Positions 18,909 through 27,764 of a stretch of 64,000 nt of DNA are shown piece after piece (positions within the stretch are counted from its first letter, which is position 1; each line of letters begins with the position of its first letter). Under the pieces are notes generated by a model, which saw only the letters and a program-made list of their open reading frames with translations, ran no database searches and was not told where the DNA came from. Source of the stretch: Pseudomonas sp. 6D_7.1_Bac1 (GTDB taxonomy: Bacteria; Pseudomonadota; Gammaproteobacteria; Pseudomonadales; Pseudomonadaceae); NCBI RefSeq assembly GCF_025465945.1, contig NZ_JANLNW010000002.1, positions 1 through 64,000 of the forward strand. The letters run 5' to 3'. The position numbers and the translations under genes are program-made.

Positions 18909-19256
18909 ATGAACGATCCAAAAGTAGAAGCCAAGTACGAATCCATTCTGCTGCGCGTGCTGTGGATGCTGGTTTATGTGCTGGTCTGGCAAGTCGCGCA
19001 ATTTATCCTTGGCGCGGTGGTGCTGGTGCAACTCATCTATCGGTTGATCTACGGCGCACCCAACGCAGGCCTGATGAACTTCGGTGACAGCCTCAGCCAG
19101 TTCCTGGCGCAGATCGGTCGCTTCGGCAGCTTTCACAGCGATCAGAAACCTTGGCCATTCGCCGATTGGCCAACCCCGCGGACACCGGAAGGCGAGGCCC
19201 CGCACGCCGTACCGCCTGCGCCGCATCCGACCCGTGATGAGGAGCCGAAGCTATGA
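18909..19256 (+). CDS. DUF4389 domain-containing membrane protein
   Basis: This 115-residue protein has one long hydrophobic region (about 15-45, LWMLVYVLVWQVAQFILGAVVLVQLIYRLIY) followed by a soluble part and a Pro-rich tail. This is the DUF4389 pattern; the function is unknown. Its last four bases (ATGA) start sixA. AGGCAGGGAG precedes the ATG. Confidence 0.82.
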   Translation: MNDPKVEAKYESILLRVLWMLVYVLVWQVAQFILGAVVLVQLIYRLIYGAPNAGLMNFGDSLSQFLAQIGRFGSFHSDQKPWPFADWPTPRTPEGEAPHAVPPAPHPTRDEEPKL

Positions 19257-19702
19257 AAGTCTGGGTGTTGCGTCACGGTCAAGCCGAGTCTCACGCCCGT
19301 AGCGACGCCGAACGGGAATTGACCCAGCAGGGGCGCGAAGAAGTGCTGCGCAGTGCCGCGCAGCTGATCGGCCAGCCGATTCAGGCGATCGTCGCCAGCC
19401 CGTATGTGCGGGCGCAGCAGACCGCGCAACTGGTGCGCGAAGCGTTGGGCTTTGAACCAGAGATTCGCACGGTGCCGTGGCTGGCGCCAGACAACAACCC
19501 GCTGACTGTCGTGGATCAACTCGACTCGGCGGAGAACATCCTGCTGGTCAGCCATAACCCACTGGTAGGCAACCTGATTGGCTTCTTGCAGCACGGTCAT
19601 TTACGTGCGCCGCAGCCGATGAACACCGCCAGTCTGGCCGAGCTTGAGGCTGATTTGCCGTTGGCCGGGGGTATGACGCTCAATAGCGTCAAGAACCCGT
19701 AG
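19253..19702 (+). CDS. sixA: Phosphohistidine phosphatase SixA
   Basis: This 149-residue histidine-phosphatase-family enzyme begins VWVLRHGQAESHA, the RHG catalytic motif with the nucleophilic His8, and has a second catalytic His in LLVSHNPLVGNL. SixA removes phosphate from phosphohistidine in Hpt domains or the nitrogen phosphotransferase system. It is coupled to the DUF4389 gene by an ATGA overlap and lies downstream of gpsA. A link to the hybrid kinase 5 kb away is only speculative. Confidence 0.9.
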   Translation: MKVWVLRHGQAESHARSDAERELTQQGREEVLRSAAQLIGQPIQAIVASPYVRAQQTAQLVREALGFEPEIRTVPWLAPDNNPLTVVDQLDSAENILLVSHNPLVGNLIGFLQHGHLRAPQPMNTASLAELEADLPLAGGMTLNSVKNP

Positions 19703-19731
19703 CGCACGATCAATGTGGCGATGACGCTTGA

Positions 19732-19851
19732 TGTGGCGAGGGAGCTTGCTCCCGCTTGGCTGCGAAGCAGTCGTAAAAAGCGCCCTGAAAAACCGAGGTA
19801 CCGGTTTTAGGGCCGCTGCGCGACCCAACGGGAGCAAGCTCCCTCGCCACA
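19732..19851. repeat. REPIN, GGGAGCTTGCTCCC type
   Basis: TGTGGCGAGGGAGCTTGCTC at the left is mirrored at the right, with the short palindrome CTGCGAAGCAG between. Confidence 0.9.
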
Positions 19852-19957
19852 GAGCGATCGTGTTGTTCTCTTGATTTGTTTGTGACAAATACTCAACCAA
19901 GCAACCGCTTGGTTGGGCTACGCTTGCCGCCATACCGAACAAAAGGGAGCGCATCGC

Positions 19958-21625
19958 ATGTCCGCCGCTTTTCGTTTGCCGCTGCAAGTGTTCTACGAGC
20001 GTGAAGCTCGCCATCCCCGCCAGCGTTTTCTGGTCCAGCCGATTGGCGGTGGCCAGGTCGAGACGCTGACCTGGGCCGATGTCGGCCATCAGGCGCGGTG
20101 CGCCGCTCACTGGCTACGCGCTCGGGAGCTGCCTCCAGGCAGCCACATTGCACTGATCTCGAAAAATTGCGCGCACTGGATCATTGCCGACCTGGCGATC
20201 TGGATGGCGGGGCATGTCTCCATTCCGTTGTACCCCAACCTGACGGCCGACTCGGTGGCCCAGGTGCTCGAACATTCCGACGCGGCGCTGGTGTTCATCG
20301 GCAAGCTGGACGATTGGCCGGGCATGTCCGCAGGCGTCAGAGCCGATCTGACCACCATCAGCCTGCCGTTGTGCCCGGTGGGTGAGTTCGACTTCAGCTG
20401 GGCCGACCTGCAACGCAGCTCACCGATTCAGGACGATCCAACACCCGGTGCGGACCAGTTGGCGACGATTATTTACACCTCCGGAACCACCGGTCTACCA
20501 AAAGGCGTGATGCACAGCTTCGGCAACCTGGGTTTTGCCGCCACTCACGGCACGCAGTTGTTTGGTCTCAATGAGTCGGACCGGCTGTTGTCGTACCTGC
20601 CGCTGTGCCACGTCGCCGAGCGGATGTTCGTCGAACTGGCGGCGATCTATACCGGGCAAACCGTATTTTTTGCCGAAAGCCTCGATACCTTTCTCACCGA
20701 TTTACAGCGCGCCCGGCCGACGGCGCTGTTCGGTGTGCCACGGATCTGGACCAAGTTCCAGATGGGCGTGTACCGCAAGATTGCGCCAAAGCGCCTGGAC
20801 TGCCTCCTTGGTGTGCCCATCATCGGAAAATGGGTCGGGCGCAAGGTGCTCGCGGGCCTGGGGCTGGATGCCTTGCGCATCGCGCTGTCGGGAGCCGCCC
20901 CTGTGCCGCAGGCCTTGCTGCACTGGTACAAACGCCTTGGGCTGGATGTGCTTGAGGTCTACGGCATGACCGAAAGTTGCGGTTATTCCCATATTTGCCT
21001 GCCGGGCCAGAACAAGCCCGGCTGGATCGGCAAGCCGTGCCCGGAGGTGGAGGTGCGGATCGAGGACTCGGGTGAAGTGCTGGTGCGCAGCGGCGCGACC
21101 ATGCTCGGCTATTTCAAGGAGCCGCAGAAAACCGCTGAGACGATCACCGAGGACGGCTTTCTGCGCACCGGCGACAAGGGTGAACAAGACGCCGAAGGCT
21201 ATTTGCGCCTGACCGGGCGGCTCAAGGAAATCTTCAAGACCAGCAAGGGCAAATACGTGGCACCGGCACCGATTGAAAACCGCCTGGCGGTGCATTCACG
21301 TATTGAGCAGGTGTGTGTGGTCGGCGACGGTCTGAGTGCGCCGCTGGGGCTTTGCGTGCTCTCGGCGGTGGGTTTGCAGGACGCCGCCAGCGTGGCGCGC
21401 AATGCCTTGCAATCGAGCCTGGAAAGCTTGCTCGAAGAGGTTAACGGCGCCCTCGACAAACACGAACGCCTGCGCCAACTGGTGGTAGTCAAGGACAGCT
21501 GGGCGGTGGAAAACGGCTTCCTCACGCCGACCTTGAAGATCAAGCGCAACGTGATCGAAGCGGCGTATGGCGCACGGTTCGAAGAGTGGAGCGCGCGCAA
21601 CGAAGCCGTGCTGTGGCAGGATTGA
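19958..21625 (+). CDS. AMP-binding long-chain acyl-CoA synthetase-like enzyme
   Basis: This 555-residue adenylate-forming enzyme has the P-loop IIYTSGTTGLPKGVMHS (residues 171-187), EVYGMTESCGYSH, and the hinge and C-terminal motifs RTGDKGEQDAEGYLRLTGRLKEIFKTSKGKYVAP. It most resembles long-chain fatty-acid CoA ligases and activates a carboxylate with ATP and CoA; the substrate is not determined. AAAGGGAGCG precedes the ATG. A hotdog thioesterase lies 30 bp downstream, the PA1617-PA1618 order. Confidence 0.9.
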   Translation: MSAAFRLPLQVFYEREARHPRQRFLVQPIGGGQVETLTWADVGHQARCAAHWLRARELPPGSHIALISKNCAHWIIADLAIWMAGHVSIPLYPNLTADSVAQVLEHSDAALVFIGKLDDWPGMSAGVRADLTTISLPLCPVGEFDFSWADLQRSSPIQDDPTPGADQLATIIYTSGTTGLPKGVMHSFGNLGFAATHGTQLFGLNESDRLLSYLPLCHVAERMFVELAAIYTGQTVFFAESLDTFLTDLQRARPTALFGVPRIWTKFQMGVYRKIAPKRLDCLLGVPIIGKWVGRKVLAGLGLDALRIALSGAAPVPQALLHWYKRLGLDVLEVYGMTESCGYSHICLPGQNKPGWIGKPCPEVEVRIEDSGEVLVRSGATMLGYFKEPQKTAETITEDGFLRTGDKGEQDAEGYLRLTGRLKEIFKTSKGKYVAPAPIENRLAVHSRIEQVCVVGDGLSAPLGLCVLSAVGLQDAASVARNALQSSLESLLEEVNGALDKHERLRQLVVVKDSWAVENGFLTPTLKIKRNVIEAAYGARFEEWSARNEAVLWQD

Positions 21626-21655
21626 CCTGAAATAAAACCAACGAAGGATGCAGCG

Positions 21656-22099
21656 ATGAGTCTGTGGCGTACCGTCCCCAACATTGAACAGTTAAACGCG
21701 ATTCAGAAAAATACCATCGGCGAAGTGCTGGATATTCGCTTCGAGGCGTTTGATGACGAATCGCTGACCGCCAGTATGGTCGTCGACCATCGCACCCATC
21801 AGCCCTACGGTTTGCTGCATGGCGGCGCCTCGGTGGTCCTGGCTGAATCCGTCGGCTCCATGGCCAGTTTCCTGTGCATCGACACCAGCAAATTTTATTG
21901 CGTAGGCCTGGAAATCAACGCCAACCACTTGCGCGGCCTGCGCAGCGGACGCGTGACGGCGGTGGCCAGGCCGATACACATCGGTCGCACCACCCACGTC
22001 TGGGATATCCGCTTGAGCAGCGACGAGGGCAAGGCCAGTTGCGTGTCACGGTTGACCATGGCAGTGGTGCCGTTGGGCGAAAACCCGCCGGCTCGCTAA
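21656..22099 (+). CDS. Hotdog-fold acyl-CoA thioesterase (YdiI/PA1618-like)
   Basis: This 147-residue protein has the 4-hydroxybenzoyl-CoA-thioesterase-type signature GLLHGGASVVLAESVGSMA with His55 and catalytic Glu64, as in YdiI and PA1618. It hydrolyses acyl- or aroyl-CoA esters. Being immediately downstream of a CoA ligase, it probably shares its transcript and may release the ligase product or clear dead-end CoA esters. AAGGA precedes the ATG. Confidence 0.9.
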   Translation: MSLWRTVPNIEQLNAIQKNTIGEVLDIRFEAFDDESLTASMVVDHRTHQPYGLLHGGASVVLAESVGSMASFLCIDTSKFYCVGLEINANHLRGLRSGRVTAVARPIHIGRTTHVWDIRLSSDEGKASCVSRLTMAVVPLGENPPAR

Positions 22100-22137
22100 C
22101 GGCACGAATGATCTGCTTCTGTGGCGAGGGGGCTTGT

Positions 22138-22253
22138 TGTGGCGAGGGAGCTTGCTCCCGCTGGGTCGCGTAGCGACCCCAAAACCTGTAACACCGCATC
22201 TGTCATATTTTCGACGGCTGCGCCGCCGAACGGGAGCAAGCTCCCTCGCCACA
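22138..22253. repeat. REPIN, GGGAGCTTGCTCCC type
   Basis: Inverted TGTGGCGAGGGAGCTTGCTC units flank a spacer that itself contains GGTCGCGTAGCGACC. A partial extra unit (TGTGGCGAGGGGGCTT) sits just to the left, at about 22120. Confidence 0.9.
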
Positions 22254-22383
22254 ACAGCGTACTCGATCCTGAATTGCCCATAGCCGTGGCCTGACTGTCA
22301 TCATTCCTGGCAGTTACGGTCATTGCTGTAGGACTGCGTCTTACGGACAATCAACGCTTGATTTCGTTTATGGACGCGCCGTT

Positions 22384-23190
22384 ATGTCGCAGCAGATTTT
22401 TTTCGCCCACGCCAATGGCTTTCCTTCAGGCACTTACGGCAAGTTGTTTGCCGCGCTGGCGCCGGAGTACCAGGTCGCGCATCTGCAGCAGCACGCCCAT
22501 GACCCACGGTTCCCCGCCGACGATAACTGGCACAACCTGGTGGATGAACTGATCCATCACCTTAAGCTGCAACCTGAACCGGTGTGGGGCGTTGGTCATT
22601 CCTTTGGTGGCGTCTTGCACCTGCACGCGGCCCTGCGTTGCCCGCAGCTGTATCGCGGCGTAGTGATGCTGGATTCACCCGTGCTGACCCGCCCTGATCA
22701 ATGGGTTATCCGCGCCGCCAAGCGTTTTGGCTTTATCGATCGCTTGACCCCCGCCGGCCGCACCTTGGGTCGTCGCGAGGAGTTTGCCGATCTGGAATCG
22801 GCGCGCAGCTACTTTGCCGGTAAAACCCTGTTTCGCGGCTTCGATCCGGAATGTTTCGATGCCTACTTGCAACACGGTCTGCACAAGGTCGGTGATCGCT
22901 TGCGCTTGCGCTTCGATCCCGCCACCGAGATCAGCATCTACCGTGGCGTTCCGCACACCAGTCCCGGCCGTCCTCGTCAGTTGAAAGTGCCACTGGCGGT
23001 GGTTCGTGGCCGGCAGAGTCGGGTGGTGATGCGCCATCACGCAAGTTTCGTGGGGCGTATGCCGCAAGGCGAGTCGCTGACAATGCCCGGCGGTCACATG
23101 TTTCCCCTCGAACGCCCGCAAGACACCGCGACGTTGCTGAAAAACCTGTTCAGCCGTTGGGAAGGGCGCGGCGAACGGAGTTGCGCATGA
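22384..23190 (+). CDS. Alpha/beta hydrolase (first of coupled pair)
   Basis: This 268-residue cytoplasmic alpha/beta hydrolase begins FFAHANGFPSGTYGKL (oxyanion HANG motif), has the nucleophile elbow GVGHSFGG with Ser73, and a late PGGHMFPLE with the catalytic His. The substrate is unknown. It ends in ATGA shared with a second hydrolase, so the pair is co-translated. The order matches the PA1621-PA1622 region as I recall it. Confidence 0.87.
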   Translation: MSQQIFFAHANGFPSGTYGKLFAALAPEYQVAHLQQHAHDPRFPADDNWHNLVDELIHHLKLQPEPVWGVGHSFGGVLHLHAALRCPQLYRGVVMLDSPVLTRPDQWVIRAAKRFGFIDRLTPAGRTLGRREEFADLESARSYFAGKTLFRGFDPECFDAYLQHGLHKVGDRLRLRFDPATEISIYRGVPHTSPGRPRQLKVPLAVVRGRQSRVVMRHHASFVGRMPQGESLTMPGGHMFPLERPQDTATLLKNLFSRWEGRGERSCA

Positions 23191-24038
23191 GCGGCGTCGA
23201 AGAAGTGCGCCTGAGTCTGCCGCACATCGAGTTGGCCGCGCACTTGTTTGGCCCCGAAGACGGCCTGCCGGTCATTGCCTTGCACGGTTGGCTCGACAAC
23301 GCCAACAGCTTTGCGCGCCTGGCCCCCAAGCTCGAAGGCTTGCGAATTATCGCGCTGGACATGGCCGGCCACGGGCACTCCGGGCATCGGCCGTTGGGCG
23401 CCGGTTATGCGCTGTGGGATTACGCGCATGACGTACTGCAAGTCGCCGAGCAGTTGGGCTGGAAGCGTTTTGCGCTGTTGGGCCACTCCATGGGGGCGAT
23501 CGTTTCCGTGGTGTTGGCCGGATCGATGCCCGAGCGGGTGACGCACCTGGCGCTGATTGACGGGGTGATTCCACCCACCGCGACTCATGACAACGCCGCC
23601 GAACGCATGGGCATGGCCCTGCAAGCGCAGTTGGACCTGCAAGAAAAGCGCAAACCGGTCTACAACACCCTGGACCGGGCCATCGAAGCGCGCATGAAAG
23701 GCCTGGTCGCGGTCAGTCGTGAAGCCGCCGAATTACTCGCCCGGCGTGGTTTGATGCCAGTGCCGGGTGGCTACACCTGGCGGACCGACAGTCGCTTGAC
23801 GCTGGCGTCTCCGCTGCGTCTGACAGATGAGCAGGCGATGTCCTTCGTTCAGCGCGTCAGTTGTCCTGCGCAATTGGTGGTTGCCGCTGATGGCATGCTC
23901 GCCAAGCATCCAGAATTGCTGGAGCGTCTACCCTTTAGCCGTGAACAGCTGCCCGGCGGCCATCATTTGCACCTGAATGACGAGCCCGGCGCCGCCCTTG
24001 TTGCAGACTGTTTCAATCGGTTCTTCGCCGTTCCTTGA
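23187..24038 (+). CDS. Alpha/beta hydrolase (second of coupled pair)
   Basis: This 283-residue hydrolase has [12 protein letters not shown] (oxyanion region), [11 protein letters not shown], the nucleophile elbow [11 protein letters not shown] and a C-terminal [11 protein letters not shown] with the catalytic His. It overlaps the upstream hydrolase by 4 bases. The two are different subfamilies rather than recent copies. Esterase or lipase-like activity is likely; the substrate is unknown. Confidence 0.87.
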   Translation: MSGVEEVRLSLPHIELAAHLFGPEDGLPVIALHGWLDNANSFARLAPKLEGLRIIALDMAGHGHSGHRPLGAGYALWDYAHDVLQVAEQLGWKRFALLGHSMGAIVSVVLAGSMPERVTHLALIDGVIPPTATHDNAAERMGMALQAQLDLQEKRKPVYNTLDRAIEARMKGLVAVSREAAELLARRGLMPVPGGYTWRTDSRLTLASPLRLTDEQAMSFVQRVSCPAQLVVAADGMLAKHPELLERLPFSREQLPGGHHLHLNDEPGAALVADCFNRFFAVP

Positions 24039-24088
24039 CTTGCAGCGGGCAACTGTCGAGGCTGGGCGGGTTGAAATGGGAGACAACC

Positions 24089-24748
24089 ATGATCGATCTC
24101 TACACCGCTGCGACCCCGAATGGCCACAAAGTCTCTATCGTGCTCGAGGAACTCGGCATGCCCTATACGGTGCATGCCTTGAGTTTCGACAAGAAGGAAC
24201 AAAAGGCCCCAGCCTTTCTCAAGATCAATCCCAATGGCCGGATCCCGGCGATTGTCGACCGTGCCAACGGTGATTTCGCCGTGTTCGAATCCGGCGCGAT
24301 TCTCATCTACCTGGCTGAGCTGAGCGGGAAACTGCTGCCCAAAGACCCGAAAGGGCGCTCGGTAGCGATCCAGTGGCTGATGTTCCAGATGGGCGGTATT
24401 GGCCCGATGCAGGGTCAGGCCAACGTGTTTTTCCGGTATTTCCCGGAAAAGCTTCAGGGCGCCATCGACCGCTATCAGCATGAAACCCGACGTTTGTATG
24501 AAGTGCTCAACACGCGACTGGAAACCGTCGAGTTTCTCGCTGATGAGTACAGCATCGCTGACATTGCCACTTACCCGTGGGTCCGTGGCCATGAATGGTC
24601 CGGCGTTTCGGTGGAAGGTTTACCCGGCTTGCAACGCTGGATGGCCGCAATGGAGGCGCGTCCTGCGGTGCAGCGTGGCTTACAGATCCCGCCGCGTACC
24701 GACGACGCCAATGTCGTCAAGGGCGCCCAGGCCATGCTGATCCGATGA
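24089..24748 (+). CDS. Glutathione S-transferase (Nu-class-like)
   Basis: This 219-residue protein has an N-terminal thioredoxin-fold domain ([22 protein letters not shown]; Thr and Asn in place of Tyr/Ser/Cys, as in YfcG/YghU Nu-class enzymes), NPNGRIPAI and [11 protein letters not shown], and an all-helical C-terminal domain. Nu-class enzymes act as disulfide-bond reductases with two bound glutathiones. The start follows GGGAG. ATGA at its end starts the DUF4892 gene. Confidence 0.88.
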   Translation: MIDLYTAATPNGHKVSIVLEELGMPYTVHALSFDKKEQKAPAFLKINPNGRIPAIVDRANGDFAVFESGAILIYLAELSGKLLPKDPKGRSVAIQWLMFQMGGIGPMQGQANVFFRYFPEKLQGAIDRYQHETRRLYEVLNTRLETVEFLADEYSIADIATYPWVRGHEWSGVSVEGLPGLQRWMAAMEARPAVQRGLQIPPRTDDANVVKGAQAMLIR

Positions 24749-25578
24749 GAGTGTCTTCAAGGTTGAAAAGCATGCGTTTAATCGGTTTGTTGGGGCTGGG
24801 GTGTTTCAGTTCGCTGGTGTTTGCCGCCGATGTACCTGGAAGTCACGATTTACCATTGGTGCCGCGTCTGGCCGATGCGCAGATTGTCGACTATCGCCCG
24901 GCTGCCGAGCTTGAACGGATCTACCCGATGGGGTCGGTCCGTAAAATCAGTGGCCAGCTGCGTTTCGATGGTCAGGTCAGCGCCCGTGGGCAAACGACAT
25001 CGGTGACCTACGAGTTGCCGCCGGAGCATTCGTCCACCGAGGCCTTCACCGCTGCTCGCGAGGCCTTGCAGAAACAGGGCGCCGAGCTGTTGTTCTGGTG
25101 CCAGGCCCGCGATTGCGGCGAAAGCAGCCTGTGGGCCAATGGGGTGTTTGGCAACGCCAAACTCTATGGCGCCGACGATCAACAGGCTTATCTGCTGCTG
25201 CGACTCGCGGCACCACAGGACAACTCGCTGGTAGCGCTGTACAGCATCACTCGCGGCAATCGCAAAGCTTATCTGCATGTCGAGCAGTTCGACGCCAGCA
25301 CGCCACTGGGCGAGTTGTTGCCGACCTCCGCGACCCTGTTGCGTCAGCTCAAGGACACCGGCGTGCTGGACCTGCCGCATCTGACGGGCGACCCGCAACC
25401 GGTCTGGCTGACATTGCTGTCGCGCGGCTTGAACCTCGATACCACCTTGCGCGTCAGCGTTTCCGGGATCAACGCCGAGGCCTGGCGCCAGGCGCTGGTC
25501 GGGCAGGGCGTGCGTGCGGCGCGGATGGAACTTGGCAACGTGCCAGCAACCGGCCTGCACATCGAGTTCCTGCGATAA
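24745..25578 (+). CDS. DUF4892 domain-containing exported protein
   Basis: This 277-residue protein has a signal peptide ([20 protein letters not shown]) and then a conserved domain with [20 protein letters not shown] and [17 protein letters not shown], which I recall as DUF4892. The function is unknown; location is periplasmic or outer membrane. I chose the ATG overlapping the upstream stop; an ATG nine codons later is equally compatible with the signal peptide. Confidence 0.72.
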   Translation: MRVSSRLKSMRLIGLLGLGCFSSLVFAADVPGSHDLPLVPRLADAQIVDYRPAAELERIYPMGSVRKISGQLRFDGQVSARGQTTSVTYELPPEHSSTEAFTAAREALQKQGAELLFWCQARDCGESSLWANGVFGNAKLYGADDQQAYLLLRLAAPQDNSLVALYSITRGNRKAYLHVEQFDASTPLGELLPTSATLLRQLKDTGVLDLPHLTGDPQPVWLTLLSRGLNLDTTLRVSVSGINAEAWRQALVGQGVRAARMELGNVPATGLHIEFLR

Positions 25579-25650
25579 TCTTATCCCCTGGCGTACGTGC
25601 CGTTGGCCGTTCGCCTGCTCTTTATTGATTGACCTTGCTCGAGACTTTTC

Positions 25651-26703
25651 ATGCTCAATAACGATCGCCTGTTGGTGCAGATCCTGCTCCTGGTGTTGTT
25701 CGGTGCCAGCTTCTGGGTGATGGCGCCCTTCTGGTCAGCGCTGTTCTGGGGCGCGGTGCTGGCGTTCGCCAGTTGGCCGCTGATGCGCTTGCTGACCCGC
25801 TGGCTCAACGGTCGCGAATCCGTCGCGGCCGCCTTGCTGACCCTGGGCTGGATGGTGTTGGTGGCGGTGCCGCTGGTGTGGCTCGGGTTTAACCTGGCCG
25901 ATCATGTGCGTGATGCCACGGTGTTCATCAAGGACGTGCAGGTTGACGGCTTGCCGGCGGCGCCGGTGTGGCTGGCCGGGATTCCTTTGGTCGGCGAGCG
26001 GCTGGTGGGGCTCTGGAACAGCATTGACCAGCAAGGCGCGGCGCTTTTGTTGGCGGTCAAACCTTATCTGGGGCAGGTCGGCAATTGGTTGCTGGCGCGC
26101 AGTGCGCAGATCGGCGGCGGTATTCTCGAGCTGACCTTGAGCATCGTTTTCGTGTTCTTTTTCTACCGTGATGGCCCGCGCTTGGCGATGTTCGTTCATC
26201 GTCTGCTCGAACGGCTGATCGGCGAGCGTGCCGGTTACTACATCGAATTGGTGGCCGGAACGGTGCAACGGGTGGTCAACGGGGTCATCGGCACAGCTGC
26301 TGCCCAGGCGATTCTGGCGTTGATCGGCTTCCTGATTGCCGGTGTGCCGGGCGCGCTGGTACTGGGTATCGCTACCTTCCTGCTCAGCCTGATTCCCATG
26401 GGGCCGCCGCTGATATGGATTCCGGCCACTGCCTGGCTAGCCTGGAAGGGCGAATACGGCCTGGCGGTGTTTCTCGGTATCTGGGGCACCTTCATCATCA
26501 GTGGCGTCGACAACGTGCTCAAACCCTACCTGATCAGCCGTGGCGGCAACTTGCCGCTGGTGATCGTGCTGCTCGGGGTGTTTGGCGGGTTGATTGCCTT
26601 TGGGTTTATCGGGTTGTTTATCGGCCCGACCTTGTTGGCCGTGGCGTACAGCCTGTTGATCGACTGGAGTAACAGTCAGGGGCGGGTTGAAGAAAAGCGC
26701 TGA
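25651..26703 (+). CDS. AI-2E family transporter (YdiK-like)
   Basis: This 350-residue inner-membrane protein has about eight hydrophobic segments and the AI-2E exporter family signatures: PFWSALFWGAVLAFASWPL near the N-terminus, FFFYRDGPRLA mid-protein, and a C-terminal GGLIAFGFIGLFIGPTLLA. Family members export AI-2, ions or other solutes; the substrate here is unknown. It stands alone with a REPIN downstream. Confidence 0.87.
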   Translation: MLNNDRLLVQILLLVLFGASFWVMAPFWSALFWGAVLAFASWPLMRLLTRWLNGRESVAAALLTLGWMVLVAVPLVWLGFNLADHVRDATVFIKDVQVDGLPAAPVWLAGIPLVGERLVGLWNSIDQQGAALLLAVKPYLGQVGNWLLARSAQIGGGILELTLSIVFVFFFYRDGPRLAMFVHRLLERLIGERAGYYIELVAGTVQRVVNGVIGTAAAQAILALIGFLIAGVPGALVLGIATFLLSLIPMGPPLIWIPATAWLAWKGEYGLAVFLGIWGTFIISGVDNVLKPYLISRGGNLPLVIVLLGVFGGLIAFGFIGLFIGPTLLAVAYSLLIDWSNSQGRVEEKR

Positions 26704-26760
26704 TCAATTGTGGTGAGGGGGCAAGCCCCAATGCCGATCAGTCAAGTCGAATACTGAACC

Positions 26761-26864
26761 TGTGGCGAGGGAGCTTGCTCCCGCTGGACTGCGTAGCAGT
26801 CCCATTTTCAGGGCCGCTTCGCCCGAGCGCGGACTGGCCCGCGGGAGCAAGCTCCCTCGCCACA
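26761..26864. repeat. REPIN, GGGAGCTTGCTCCC type
   Basis: TGTGGCGAGGGAGCTTGCTC and its inverse enclose GACTGCGTAGCAGTC. It lies between the convergent transporter and EF-hand genes. Confidence 0.9.
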
Positions 26865-26883
26865 GGTTATGGGTTCAATAACC

Positions 26884-27651
26884 TCAGGCCGCGGCGTTCA
26901 GGTTTTTGCTTGAGTTCAGCGTATTGGTCTGCGAGTACTGCTGGTTCATGCTGACGATCAACTTGCTCAGGGCCTCGGCGACGGCGCCTTGATCGATGGT
27001 GCCGCTGGTTTGGCTGCTGCCCGTTTGCAATGCCGTGAGCAGGGCTGTGTCATTGACGGTGCTGCTGGTGGACGAGCTTGTGGTCAGGGCATTGCTCGGT
27101 TCGGTGGCGCTGATGCTGCTATCACAGTTCGTGCCCGGTTGGCTGGACAGCGTCTGCGGCTGTTGCGGTGTGAGGGCGGCAAGCAGCTCGTCCTTGCTCA
27201 CCGTCCCGTCGTTGTTCGTGTCCAGCGCCGCGAACAGGGACTGGCTGTCGGCAGTGCTGCCGGCTTTTGTCAGTCCGTTGCTCAGCTCAGCGCTGCTGAT
27301 GCTGCCGTCCCCATTGCTGTCCAGCAGGCTCAGCATGGTGTCGGCCAGTTCCGTGCTGGGCGGCTGATCGTGGGCGTGATGTGCCGGCGGAGTCATGGCG
27401 GCCATTTCCTGGCTGCTCAGGCTACCGCTGTTGTCGGTGTCCAGGCTGCTGAACTGCTGGCTCAGGCTGTTCAGTACGCGGCTGTCGGGATTCTTCGCCA
27501 GGGCGCTGTTCAGCTCATCCTTGGAAACGGTTCCGTCGCCGTTGGTGTCGAGTTTGGCGAACAGTTCTTTCTGACGCTGCTGGAGTCGGGCGGTGTAGGC
27601 CGCACTGGTGGCGCTGGTATTACTGGAGTTACTGCTGACGCTGCCGATCAT
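26884..27651 (-). CDS. EF-hand calcium-binding protein
   Basis: This 255-residue acidic Ser/Thr-rich protein has four intact EF-hand loops: DTNGDGTVSKDE, DTDNSGSLSSQE, DSNGDGSISSAE and DTNNDGTVSKDE. A fifth loop (GTNCDSSISATE) has lost its first Asp. There is no obvious signal peptide or membrane helix, and the C-terminal part is low complexity. The start MIGSVSSN follows GGGGAG; a longer frame exists but lacks support. It is probably a Ca2+ sensor or buffer. It lies just downstream of a sensor kinase/regulator pair on the same strand. Confidence 0.85.
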   Translation of the reverse strand: MIGSVSSNSSNTSATSAAYTARLQQRQKELFAKLDTNGDGTVSKDELNSALAKNPDSRVLNSLSQQFSSLDTDNSGSLSSQEMAAMTPPAHHAHDQPPSTELADTMLSLLDSNGDGSISSAELSNGLTKAGSTADSQSLFAALDTNNDGTVSKDELLAALTPQQPQTLSSQPGTNCDSSISATEPSNALTTSSSTSSTVNDTALLTALQTGSSQTSGTIDQGAVAEALSKLIVSMNQQYSQTNTLNSSKNLNAAA

Positions 27652-27764
27652 GGGCTCACTCCCCGCGGATGGATAAAACCGGTGAAGGCACCGGCCCATG
27701 CAGCCTCGGGGGAGGAGTTGTCGTGGGTATGTGGAATTTGTACGAATCAGCACACAGAGTCTGT

